A stretch of 64,000 nucleotides of DNA. It comes from Caldicellulosiruptor owensensis OL. GTDB lineage: Bacteria; Bacillota; Thermoanaerobacteria; Caldicellulosiruptorales; Caldicellulosiruptoraceae. Both the position numbers and the translations under genes were made by a program. Shown in pieces: positions 17,763 to 25,962 of this stretch (positions are counted from its first letter, which is position 1; every line of letters starts with the position of its first letter). Where the stretch lies: assembly GCF_000166335.1 (NCBI RefSeq), contig NC_014657.1:2359501-2423500 (forward strand), in the 5' to 3' direction. The notes below the pieces were generated by a model, which searched no databases, had not been told where the DNA came from, and was given only the letters and a program-made list of their open reading frames with translations.

Positions 17763-18121
17763 ATCAAACCACCACCATCAGTGTAAGAGTTAGATGTAAA
17801 TCAGAAAGATTGTTACTATACAAACTATAATATATTATCAACTGGAAAAAAACAATATATCTTTATTATTTTTTAAAAACTTTTTCAACCTGTTAACTTT
17901 TGGTTTATCCATAGCGTGTTTTAAATAAAATGCTAAAGTCCACATCAACATTTATATCTTTTTTCTTTATTTTTTTACCTCCTAAATTTTTTATTTATAA
18001 TTTGTATTTTACCTATTATTTTGTTTTTATTTTAAATTTTGCATGTTATTTTCTCCTTATCCTTGGGTATTTAAAAATTAGCTATTCTTAAAAACTTAAC
18101 TTTGTAAAGGAGAATTTCTTC
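17763..18121. other. Divergent intergenic region between cas10 and the TspO-like gene
   Basis: About 360 nt, very AT-rich, with no gene. It must hold both divergent promoters. On the - strand, TTGATA near 17845 followed by TATAGT-like sequence toward 17818 is a possible cas10 promoter (short spacing, weak). No clear promoter can be named for the + gene, though a ribosome site AAAGGAG lies just before it. Confidence 0.4.
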
Positions 18122-18925
18122 ATGGAGAGAAAAAGAAAAGCTATCATAAGTGGTGTACTTTTGGTAATTACTTTAATTGTAAACGCACTGGGGTCAATGG
18201 GAATTATAAACGGAAATTCACAAAAGGCTGTGTCTGACAAGTATCAAACTTTGATAACTCCATCTCCGTCAACATTTAGTATATGGGGCTTGATTTATTT
18301 GCTTCTTATAATTTCTGTTGCACTTATGATTTTCAAACACAATGATGATTATTTTGCAAAGCTAATCGATAGCATAACATATCTTTTCTGGCTTTCGTGT
18401 GTACTGAACATTATCTGGATTGTATTTTTCTCTTATGAGATGCTTGGGCTTGCAACAATTGTAATTTCGGGAATGCTCATAACACTGACACTTATTGTGA
18501 AAAACATTAGCAAAATGCAGACGCAAAGAAAACGTCTTTTACCTTTGACATTTGGGCTTTATTCAGGATGGCTTTTGATTGCAACTGTTGTTAATATTTC
18601 AGCATGGCTTGTAAAACTTAGGTGGAACGGCCTGGGAATTTCACCTGAAATCCGGGCAACTGTTGTTCTTATTATCTCCATAGCTTTATCTACGATTATA
18701 GCTCGAAATATAAAAAATGAGGTATTTATTCTTCCGGTTGCATGGGCATATTTTGGAATTTACAACAATCTCATATCTGCTTCTGGATTTAATAACAAAT
18801 TTATTGTTTTGCCAAAGATAGCTATAATAGGCGCTGCAGTTTTGATTGCTATATTTGCAATAGAGTTTTATAAAAACAAATACTGTATAACACCAACAGT
18901 TGAATCTGAAAAGAAGGTAAAATAA
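18122..18925 (+). CDS. TspO/MBR-related multi-pass membrane protein inside the CRISPR island
   Basis: A 267-residue protein with about 8 hydrophobic helices. Features recall the TspO/MBR-related group: INGNSQKAVSDKYQTLITPSPSTFSIWGLIYLLL, then GLYSGWLLIATVVNISAWLVKLRW. TspO proteins bind porphyrins or tetrapyrroles and are stress-linked; this larger relative has no known function to me. AAAGGAG precedes the ATG. It reads against the csm operon and lies between cas10 (divergent) and csx1 (convergent), within an otherwise CRISPR-dedicated interval. Membrane proteins are recurrent ancillary genes of type III loci, so a role is possible, but it may simply be a passenger. Confidence 0.65.
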   Translation: MERKRKAIISGVLLVITLIVNALGSMGIINGNSQKAVSDKYQTLITPSPSTFSIWGLIYLLLIISVALMIFKHNDDYFAKLIDSITYLFWLSCVLNIIWIVFFSYEMLGLATIVISGMLITLTLIVKNISKMQTQRKRLLPLTFGLYSGWLLIATVVNISAWLVKLRWNGLGISPEIRATVVLIISIALSTIIARNIKNEVFILPVAWAYFGIYNNLISASGFNNKFIVLPKIAIIGAAVLIAIFAIEFYKNKYCITPTVESEKKVK

Positions 18926-18950
18926 TGCTGATTGTGAAGTGAACTACCAC

Positions 18951-18966
18951 CCACCTAAAGAGGTGG
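18951..18966. repeat. Short hairpin resembling an IS200/IS605 subterminal palindrome
   Basis: CCACCT-AAAG-AGGTGG just after the TspO-like gene. It may be a weak terminator for that gene (T-run at 18972-18976) or the relic of an IS200/IS605 end; the sequence alone does not decide. Confidence 0.4.
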
Positions 18967-18990
18967 ACATCTTTTTGCTGAATGTTTGAT

Positions 18991-19034
18991 AAAAAAGCCA
19001 CGCAGAGAACAAAGAAGATTTTTCGTCTCTGCCG
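18991..19034 (-). terminator. Terminator of csx1
   Basis: On the - strand, GGCAGAGA (19034 side) pairs with TCTCTGCG (19008-19001) around an AT-rich loop, followed by TGGCTTTTTT. It lies 37 nt past the csx1 stop. Confidence 0.6.
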
Positions 19035-19070
19035 TAGCTTAATTTCTTACAAAAATTTACTAACATCAAA

Positions 19071-20489
19071 CTATTCTATTCTATCTTTCAGCCAGCAGTT
19101 GATTACATTAAAATTGGTATTAAATGCATACCTTATAAAAATTGTGCTGCCTTCTGTCCTTATCTCTGTTATATTTCTTTCAAATCCGCTGTGTGCAAAA
19201 TAGTTTCTGTCTATTGGCTCGCCTGCCGGCTTTCCAGGATCAATTATTTTGTAAAGCCCTGTCCAGCTACCTATATCATCCATTTGTTCTAATACTTTTT
19301 GTGTATTTGATATTTCATTGCTGAGCATAACATAGTTTGTAGGTACTCTGAATGTTGAATAAATCTCAAAATAGTTTCTCTTGAGAAGCTCGAGATCAAT
19401 CCCTGTATCCTGACAGAACATAGTTATATTGTGCTTTTCCAGCACATTTACAATCCCAATGTAAAATCCCAAACTCAAAATTGCATCTATGTAAGCTCTT
19501 TTGTTGAGGTTGGGAGATTTTTGATAGTCGCTGCAAAGCTGACCCTTGGCATGCTCAATTAGCTTGAAAATCTCTTCCTTTATCTCATCTACAGAGTGGT
19601 AATGCTGGTAGTAAAGATACAAAGGGACGTTGTTTTTTATGGCAGAAAACAAAAGGCAGAACATTTCTATCTTTTCTCTTAATTTCTTCCTTTTTTCTCT
19701 CACCTGCTGCTTGAGCTTTGCTGCCTCTGAACCCTTTGCACCGTTATCCGGATCTGGAAATATATTTCTTAAAAATGAAAAGTTGTACTCTGCTGCCTCT
19801 TTTCGTTTTATGGGTGATGAGAAAAATGCTGTAAATCTCTGTTGCTGGATGTGTATCTCAAAGACTTTAGCAGAGCTTCCTATAATCGGGTCAGAAAAAG
19901 TGAGGTATATTTTTGGCACTTTGCTTTCATCAAGCCAATTCATAAGATTTGAAAAGACAGCAAAGTGTCTTGCAGCCTCCAAAATTGCAGAAATATAAAT
20001 GTTGTGTCCGCTTGAAATGTCAAGGTAAAGATCTTCAAGTTCACCTTTCAAGTATCTTTCTATCATGTCAAAAAGAATCTCAAGCACAATATCATCATAG
20101 CTTGCATCAAGAGATGTCCCTAAATACTCACCAAGAGAGTGAACAATCAGCTTTTCGTCCCTGCACCTTTCAAGATCTATTCTATCTATAAACTCATCTG
20201 GATTTTTCAGGTACTCCGATGGTTCTTTAAAGATGGTTGAAAGTTCCTCTTTCAAATTGGCAGGCTGAATGTATTCAGGAAGTCTACTGTTCAGAACAAT
20301 GCTAACAGGATATATCACAACTGTTTTAGCCTCACAGCCTCTTTTGCGCAGAAAATCTCGCAACACAGTTGAAGAAAGTTCAGACTCTCCGCTCTCCTCA
20401 ACTATTTCACCATTGAAATTTTTAATATAAAACTTTTTAGTAGCTATTGCGGGATTATCCAGTCTCCCAACTTGATATATTACTTTCAT
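19071..20489 (-). CDS. csx1: Csx1-type CARF-HEPN ribonuclease
   Basis: An RNA-degrading effector switched on by the cyclic oligoadenylates Cas10 makes. The 472-residue protein has an N-terminal CARF (Rossmann-like) domain with the ligand-loop motif LDISSGHNIYISAILEA (about 155-171), a charged helical linker, and a C-terminal HEPN domain. The HEPN active site is R428-N-Y-F-A-H433 followed by SGFE, the R-x4-H pattern of Csx1. GGAGAGGAG precedes the ATG. It is separated from csm by the membrane-protein gene, so it needs its own promoter (TATAAT/TATACT-like sequences near 20545-20565 on the - strand). No Csm6 is seen, so Csx1 is the only visible cOA-activated RNase here. Confidence 0.92.
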   Translation of the reverse strand: MKVIYQVGRLDNPAIATKKFYIKNFNGEIVEESGESELSSTVLRDFLRKRGCEAKTVVIYPVSIVLNSRLPEYIQPANLKEELSTIFKEPSEYLKNPDEFIDRIDLERCRDEKLIVHSLGEYLGTSLDASYDDIVLEILFDMIERYLKGELEDLYLDISSGHNIYISAILEAARHFAVFSNLMNWLDESKVPKIYLTFSDPIIGSSAKVFEIHIQQQRFTAFFSSPIKRKEAAEYNFSFLRNIFPDPDNGAKGSEAAKLKQQVREKRKKLREKIEMFCLLFSAIKNNVPLYLYYQHYHSVDEIKEEIFKLIEHAKGQLCSDYQKSPNLNKRAYIDAILSLGFYIGIVNVLEKHNITMFCQDTGIDLELLKRNYFEIYSTFRVPTNYVMLSNEISNTQKVLEQMDDIGSWTGLYKIIDPGKPAGEPIDRNYFAHSGFERNITEIRTEGSTIFIRYAFNTNFNVINCWLKDRIE

Positions 20490-20621
20490 TTGATTATCTC
20501 CTCTCCTCAGAAAAACATTTTGGCATTTATTGCTAAATTTTTCTTCAGTATAATTTAATTATACCCTATTTTCTCCTCTAAAAAAAGAAAAAACTGCAAA
20601 GAGAAGTAGCAATAGCCCTCT

Positions 20622-21722
20622 TTACAGCAAAGTTTCCTGCTTTGTTTTTCTCAGATAATCTATAATTTTTTCTATAAGCCAATTATTTGAATTCTCTTCA
20701 AGAGAAATTTTTTCATATTCGTAAAAATCAAGCTGTGCCATTAATTCTTTTTGATTTGCCTCTGCTTTCAAAATAGCTTCTTTGTCAAGTTTTATAGAGC
20801 CATCTTTTTCCCTTATCCTTATTTCATCCTTTTCAAGATCAAGTCTACTACACAGAAGCGGTGAGTTGACATCATATTTTTTCGCATTTTTGAGAATTGA
20901 ATTTCTGCTAAAATTTGCATAGCAATAAGTGCAAAAGTGTTTGCATGTGTTGAATATCCCAAGGTCTATGCTCTGGACACATCCGCACGCCTTTCTTTGA
21001 TTATTATCTTTCTTATATTCTTTATTATCATGAAAACCTTTTTCTTTCCTGAGCTCCTTTATAAGCTCGCCATCTACACAATGTGCTTTTTTTAGTCCCA
21101 GCTCTTCGACCGGTACATCTTCTGCACAGGTCTCAACGCTGAGGTTATACTTTTTCCCAATGCTGCCTATCGCACCAAAGAGATTGTAAAGCTCTTCTGC
21201 CGCAAGATCCTTGGCATTTATTCTATTTAACTCATCCACTGCCTTGCTGTAAAAGTCAACATAGCTTATTATGCACTTTTGCGTATAGGGTGAAAGCTTT
21301 TCGCAAAGCTCTTCAAACTTTTCTTTGTGGTATTTCAAATCCATCTTATCTGTGATGATTATAGGGTCATACCGCCAGATAACTCTCTTTTTGCCTATCA
21401 TGTTTGAAAGCTCTATAAAGGTTTCAATGACCTCATCCTTCGAAGGAATGCCTGGCTCTATGTCTTTTCCATAAGGGGTAATTGTGAACTGAAAATAATA
21501 AGTATATTCTTCTAGGTATTTGAGCTTGTCCAAAAAATTCTTGGGATTCTTTGTCCAGAAAACTATGGCATCAACATCTTTTGGATGGAGCGATACTGCA
21601 AAAACCTGAGTCAGTCTCATAGGATTCCGGTACATTGCAAAACCTTCTTTTATTCTGTTTATAAACCAATCGCCATAAAAGGCTGGAATATCTGTCCTTC
21701 TACTTACACTTATTATCACCAT
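20622..21722 (-). CDS. DUF1848 family protein with cysteine-rich radical-SAM-like C-terminus
   Basis: A 366-residue protein matching the DUF1848 family. It opens MVIISVSRRTDIPAFYGDWF, has DAIVFWTKNPKNF and QFTITPYGKDIEPGIPSKDEVIETF, and near residue 250-275 carries CGCVQSIDLGIFNTCKHFCTYCYAN, a cluster able to bind Fe-S. The family's reaction is not known. About 50 residues follow the usual end (DFYEYEKISLEENSNNWLIEK), so the protein is a little longer than the core. AAGGGGCTGAG precedes the ATG. It is in the same direction as csx1, 132 nt upstream, and may or may not be part of the defence locus. Confidence 0.8.
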   Translation of the reverse strand: MVIISVSRRTDIPAFYGDWFINRIKEGFAMYRNPMRLTQVFAVSLHPKDVDAIVFWTKNPKNFLDKLKYLEEYTYYFQFTITPYGKDIEPGIPSKDEVIETFIELSNMIGKKRVIWRYDPIIITDKMDLKYHKEKFEELCEKLSPYTQKCIISYVDFYSKAVDELNRINAKDLAAEELYNLFGAIGSIGKKYNLSVETCAEDVPVEELGLKKAHCVDGELIKELRKEKGFHDNKEYKKDNNQRKACGCVQSIDLGIFNTCKHFCTYCYANFSRNSILKNAKKYDVNSPLLCSRLDLEKDEIRIREKDGSIKLDKEAILKAEANQKELMAQLDFYEYEKISLEENSNNWLIEKIIDYLRKTKQETLL

Positions 21723-21799
21723 CTCAGCCCCTTTTTTCTAAACTAACAATCAGCATTTTTAACAAGCACAAGCTGTGCACCTCAGTACTGATTCCACAT

Positions 21800-22268
21800 C
21801 TAAAAATAGTTCTTTAAATCCTCTGGAACACTTTTCATGTGAATCTCACACTTTGAATGAGTAACACCAAAACAAAGGGTTAGGTCACTGTTGTATGGAA
21901 AGTAATATTTTAACACTGAGATATTGTAATTAGACCTAAACTTGCGAGCCAAATAATCAAAGATCTGTGCACGGTCCGCAACCAACTGAAAGAATCCTGG
22001 GATTGTCTGGAAGCCTGGAGCTAATCTGTTCAAGAAGCGTGAAGAGCTCGCCAGTATGCTTAAGAGAATATCTTCCGCAATAATAGTATATCATATTCTC
22101 GCAATCATAATCACGAACATTACCATTGTTCTTCCTTTTAAAGTGAACCCGGTTGAGACATGCTGTACAGGTGCTTTTTCTGGGATAGAGTGAATTTGAG
22201 GATTGAAGGCAAACAGAAGAATGATTCTTTTTTGCTAATTTCATTACATCATACATAAGCTTGAACAT
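21800..22268 (-). pseudogene. Frameshifted remnant of a small methyltransferase-like gene
   Basis: Two overlapping frames make one broken gene. The first (22268 to 21957) has cysteine pairs (CTACLNR, YDCENMIYYYCGRYS) and then a SAM-binding-type loop, PRILSVGCGPCTDL. The next frame (to 21800) continues with FDYLARKFRSNYNISVLKYYFP and ends SKCEIHMKSVPEDLKNYF. A frameshift near 21960-21970 splits them, and the C-terminal half of a methyltransferase domain seems short. It is on the same strand as DUF1848 and csx1. Probably a decayed accessory gene. Confidence 0.6.
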
Positions 22269-22715
22269 CCTCTTATCACACTCCTTGAAACTAAGGCTCG
22301 AGAGAAAACAGAAATAATTTTAAAAGATGCTTTTAAACAGTTTAAGGTCAAAAAATTTGCGAAGTTGCTGTAAAAATCTGTGGTATAAAGTAAAACAGGC
22401 TTTCTCTTCATATTTGAAAAGTTGGTTAACTTCTTCCCCGAAAAATCTTGTTATTTAGATGAGTGCTATTTAATAAGTGAACAAGCCGAATTTTTATTTT
22501 TGACTCTTTCAATATACCTTTTGTTGTTAGTTTCTTTAACTTTTACACTCAGCAATATTCAAAATACTTGAAGAGGTAGAAATTAATCAGCTTAACTTAC
22601 TACTTGATGCAAACCAAGCTGTATTCTGTCAACTTTTTCTTGCTATGTTATGGCATTTTTATCCATTTTGCTTTGTGTATTTTGGAATTTAAGTTATTTA
22701 GCATTTTTGTATTTT
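22269..22715. other. Intergenic region before array 2, no supported gene
   Basis: About 450 nt of AT-rich sequence with no coding signal I can support. A TGTGGTATAA element near 22380, like the promoters of the two Rpn genes, is the only recognisable piece and may be a relic. Confidence 0.4.
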
Positions 22716-22886
22716 CCAATTGCTGTCGACCTGCAATCCCCCCGAAAACCCCCGGGGGTCGACAGCAAAAGGAATATATTACCATGTGTTGACTTTCAAG
22801 AGTTTGTGGAGTATAATAGAAATAATCTATAGCAGTTTGAAACTTCATCCATTTGTTCCTCATAAGACTTTACAAGCTCTCTACGG
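22716..22886 (+). promoter_or_regulatory. CRISPR array 2 leader with promoter and GC-rich palindrome
   Basis: Same 171 nt as before array 1, about 95% identical. Promoter TTGACT (22789-22794), 17 bp, TATAAT (22812-22817). The upstream palindrome here is a perfect 10-bp arm pair, GCTGTCGACC with GGTCGACAGC, around CCCCCC, GAAAA and CCCCCGGGGG. The one arm difference between the copies (C here, T in leader 1) changes a C-G pair to T-G. Confidence 0.9.
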
Positions 22887-23647
22887 GTTTGTAGCCTTCC
22901 CTTTGGGGATTGAAACCAAATCAAATTGTCTCAAATATTTTTGCCTTTCTAAGTTTGTAGCCTTCCCTTTGGGGATTGAAACTAAAAAGTCATTCCTCCA
23001 CCCCTTAGTATCCCCAATCGTTTGTAGCCTTCCCTTTGGGGATTGAAACGAAAATCCAAATGCGAAGGAAACTCTCATGCAGGTTAGTTTGTAGCCTTCC
23101 CTTTGGGGATTGAAACATATTATTCTGTTCCTGTTTCTGTTCCGGCGATGGGTTTGTAGCCTTCCCTTTGGGGATTGAAACTTCTTTGGATGAGGTTTCA
23201 AAAGCGTCGTCTTCACCAGTTTGTAGCCTTCCCTTTGGGGATTGAAACTGATGATTTCGTAGCTGAAATATCCTGCACCTGCAAGTTTGTAGCCTTCCCT
23301 TTGGGGATTGAAACTCCTTGAAACACCAGAATACAGGAGCGCATTTTTCGGTTTGTAGCCTTCCCTTTGGGGATTGAAACAAATATTTTGCTTGGTCAAT
23401 CACAAGTGTTCTTTGGTTTGTAGCCTTCCCTTTGGGGATTGAAACACAAACCACCGATTTTTTTTGAATTTTTTTCACTGTAAGTTTGTAGCCTCCCCTT
23501 TGGGGATTGAGGAGAGGGGAGAGCCTCCCCTTTGGGGATTGATGAGAGGGGAGGGCCTCCCCTCTGGGGATTGAAACTAATCGTGGATCAAACGTGCAAA
23601 CGACCAACTGAGGATGGTTTGTAGCCTTCCCTCTGGGAATTGAGGTG
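22887..23647 (+). CRISPR. CRISPR array 2: nine good repeats plus a degenerate distal end
   Basis: Repeats begin at 22887, 22953, 23020, 23087, 23152, 23219, 23285, 23351 and 23416, and differ from array 1 by TAGCCTTCCC in place of TAGCCTCCCC; spacers are 35-38 nt. A tenth repeat (23484-23510) reverts to the CTCCCC form and loses its last bases. Then come two compressed units (about 23522-23542 and 23553-23577) separated by only about 10-12 nt of GAGAGGGGAG-type sequence, one more 39-nt spacer, and a last degenerate repeat (23617-23647). The polarity is the same as array 1, leader at the left. Confidence 0.95.
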
Positions 23648-23737
23648 TAAAAGGAACTTATCTTAAGGGGATAGAAAAAGAAATTGGTAAGCACTTTTTG
23701 GAATCTAAAATAAGCAATGTATCTTTTGCTTACATAG

Positions 23738-23748
23738 TGTGGTATAAT
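23738..23748 (+). promoter_or_regulatory. Extended -10 promoter of the Rpn gene after array 2
   Basis: TGTGGTATAAT, the same 11 bases as before the broken copy (9864-9874), 46 nt before the GTG start. Confidence 0.55.
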
Positions 23749-23794
23749 AAAAGTCTACAGAAAAGTGTGCAACATAAGAAAAAGGAGAAAAGCT

Positions 23795-24679
23795 GTGTGC
23801 AAGAAATTGCCACCAAAAGAGCATGATACAACATTTAAGTTTTTGTTTTCAGACAAAGACGAAATACTTTTGCTGGTAAAAGATATACTTTGCTATACAT
23901 GGGCAGACAGGATTGAAGAAGACTCTATTGAACTTGTCAAAACAAACTATGTTACTCATGAGTTTTCACAGGTTGAGGCTGATGTTGTTGCAACTGTAAA
24001 AAAAGAGATGCAGCAAAAGATTTTAAAGTACATGATAAGTATATGGGCTGATGAGATAAGAAAAGATGTTCAGATTCTGCCAGCAATTATTCCTATTGTT
24101 GTATACAATGGAATAGGTGAAAGATGGAGTGTATCGACCAATCTTATAGAAGCGTTTGACATATTCAAGGATGACGTGTTCAGATACAGAGTAGTTGACA
24201 TAATAGAACTTGATGTGAAAGAGCTTTTAGAAACAAAAGAGGATGTGCTGCTACCTGTAGTGTTTTATCTTGAGCAGGTAAGAGAAGATAGAAGCGAGCT
24301 TATAAGAAGGCTTTTAGAGGTTGAAGAAAACTTGAAAAATCTGAGCAAAAAGAATGTAGATAGATTTTTGGAATGGTCGTATCGCATTATACGACCAAGG
24401 CTTTCTGAAGAACAAAAGTCAGAGTATGATACAGTTGCAAGAAGACTGTCAGAGGTGGGCGTAAATGCCATGGGTGAGTTTATATCAAATGTTGCAAGAC
24501 TTTTAGACGAAGCAAAAATAAAAGACTTTATGGCTGGGAAACTTGAAGGAAAACTCGAAGCCACAATAGAGATTGCGAAAAGATTAATACAAAAGGGTTT
24601 TAGCGATGAAGAGGTTGCTGAACTTACAGAACTTCAGATTGAAAAGGTTAAAGAGTTAAGAAAATCCATGTTAAATTGA
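23795..24679 (+). CDS. Rpn-family (PD-(D/E)XK) protein, internally deleted
   Basis: A 294-residue member of the recombination-promoting nuclease / transposase_31 family. It opens CKKLPPKEHDTTFKFLFSDKDEILLLVKDIL, then VYNGIGERWSVSTNLIEAF, DVFRYRVVDIIELDVKELL, and a C-terminal helical tail ending LTELQIEKVKELRKS. The start is GTG 23795 behind AAAGGAG. Between VEADVVA and TVKKEMQQKILKYM the family normally has about 20-30 residues including the E-x-Q-S catalytic motif; these are gone, so nuclease activity is doubtful although the frame is open. It follows array 2 just as the broken copy follows array 1, which keeps ENQS. Confidence 0.85.
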   Translation: MCKKLPPKEHDTTFKFLFSDKDEILLLVKDILCYTWADRIEEDSIELVKTNYVTHEFSQVEADVVATVKKEMQQKILKYMISIWADEIRKDVQILPAIIPIVVYNGIGERWSVSTNLIEAFDIFKDDVFRYRVVDIIELDVKELLETKEDVLLPVVFYLEQVREDRSELIRRLLEVEENLKNLSKKNVDRFLEWSYRIIRPRLSEEQKSEYDTVARRLSEVGVNAMGEFISNVARLLDEAKIKDFMAGKLEGKLEATIEIAKRLIQKGFSDEEVAELTELQIEKVKELRKSMLN

Positions 24680-24800
24680 GAAATGTATAAACATAAAATA
24701 GAAAGCAGGGTTGTCTAAAAAAAAGATAAGGTGAGCTAAAACCTGAAATCTGATTGCAAAGCTAAATAATACTGAAAACGAGCAGACTAAATAATAAACA

Positions 24801-24848
24801 AAAAAGGGGCTGGCTGTGGCTAAACTTTGGAACAAGCCCCTTTTTATC
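24801..24848. terminator. Bidirectional terminator
   Basis: AAAAAGGGGCT (24801-24811) pairs with AAGCCCCTTTTT (24834-24845) between the Rpn gene (+) and the secreted-protein gene (-). Confidence 0.75.
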
Positions 24849-24911
24849 TTTTTGTAATACCTCTGCCTCAATCTTTTTTGCCGCTATATTTTTTAAAGCG
24901 CAAAGGTATTT

Positions 24912-25895
24912 TTACATTTTCATGACACTCGCAAGATGATGAACAGCAAATCCAATATTTGTATATCCTTTGGATTCAAAATAAGATTTAACACTGCTTA
25001 GCTCACTGTACATTGTTGCAAGCCCTTCTTCGAAAAATGTGACATTCTCACCCTCGGTTGATGGCTGGGTTTCAACAGAAATTACAAGTTTTTTACCAAA
25101 ATTTTTTGCATAACCTGCTTCGTTCTCAGAAATTGTTATAATCTCCTGACTGCTGTCTCTATACGCCATGATGTTTGTCCAGCTTGCTTTCGAAATTACC
25201 CACTGGGCAAGATTACCTGAGCCATAACTGTTGGAATAATATATTTCGTCAAACCAGAACGGTATGTCAAATACAGCCGGAAGGTTCAATCTCGATGCCT
25301 GCAAAATTGCCTCCTCAACAAAGCTTTGATAATTCAAAATTACAACATCTCTTGCTGTATTCCATTCAGTGTTTTGATAAGGCTCAACATCAAGGTGAAT
25401 ACCACAAAACTTTTCGCTCTCTGATACATTCAAATTATAATTTTCAACCCATCTTACAAAATTATAAAACCCTTCTCTTCTGTCCTGCCATATCCATATA
25501 CTATCTCCAGACAAAGCATATACACTTATCCCATAAGATGCAGCAGAAGATACAAAATCTCTGTAATACCTTGAATCAAGAGTACTATCAATCTGAAGAT
25601 ACAGTTCAGAATACCCATTTGCTCGCAAATAGTTCAAAATATCATCTTTGCTGCTTACAATTAACCACGGATTCCAAAGCCATGTACCAAAACCTGTGTT
25701 ATTGCTGGATATAGCCGTTTGAGATGACTGTTTTGTTTCTTCTTGAGATACAGGAGTTTGACCCGGCTCAGAAATCTCATGAGACTGGCTTTTCTTTGGA
25801 CCTGCAACCTGTTTTTTCTTTGCTGCAAATGCCATTGCATTTGAGACAGATAAAATTAAAAAAACAATAAGCAGTGTTGAGATTACTCTCTTCAT
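24912..25895 (-). CDS. Secreted protein with glycoside-hydrolase-like barrel, under c-di-GMP control
   Basis: A 327-residue protein with a clear signal peptide (MKRVISTLLIVFLILSVSNAMAFA) and a Ser/Gln/Thr-rich linker to about residue 65. The catalytic-looking domain starts at GFGTWLWNPWLI. GIHLDVEPYQ (about 185-195) resembles the acidic strand end of TIM-barrel glycoside hydrolases; WTNIMAYRDS and ISVETQPS later fit a barrel. The start follows AAGGAGGT; the open frame upstream belongs to the riboswitch. A c-di-GMP-I aptamer in the leader means export of this protein is tied to the motile/sessile switch. The enzyme activity and substrate are not known; wall or extracellular polysaccharide is a guess. 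Confidence 0.7.
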   Translation of the reverse strand: MKRVISTLLIVFLILSVSNAMAFAAKKKQVAGPKKSQSHEISEPGQTPVSQEETKQSSQTAISSNNTGFGTWLWNPWLIVSSKDDILNYLRANGYSELYLQIDSTLDSRYYRDFVSSAASYGISVYALSGDSIWIWQDRREGFYNFVRWVENYNLNVSESEKFCGIHLDVEPYQNTEWNTARDVVILNYQSFVEEAILQASRLNLPAVFDIPFWFDEIYYSNSYGSGNLAQWVISKASWTNIMAYRDSSQEIITISENEAGYAKNFGKKLVISVETQPSTEGENVTFFEEGLATMYSELSSVKSYFESKGYTNIGFAVHHLASVMKM

Positions 25896-25962
25896 AATAA
25901 AATACCTCCTTATATGGAGTTTTTTGTTTTTGGTTTTTAGGAACTCCATATAAGGAGTTCCT
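25896..25962 (-). promoter_or_regulatory. Expression platform: alternative hairpins that hide or free the ribosome site
   Basis: On the - strand, AGGAACTCC (25962-25954) can pair with GGAGTTCCT (25947-25939) into a 9-bp hairpin. The 16 nt at 25957-25942 are also an exact reverse complement of the 16 nt at 25921-25906, which contain most of the ribosome site AAGGAGG. The two pairings exclude each other, so this is a translational on/off switch. No T-run follows, so it is not a terminator. Confidence 0.8.

Noticed and set aside
8385-23647. Self-targeting spacers against this window
   Set aside because: I looked for spacer matches in the nearby genes by eye and found none; a full search was not possible, so no claim is made.
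25939-25962. Transcription terminator in the c-di-GMP riboswitch
   Set aside because: The hairpin is followed by an A-rich, not T-rich, stretch in the transcript; a ribosome-site switch fits better.
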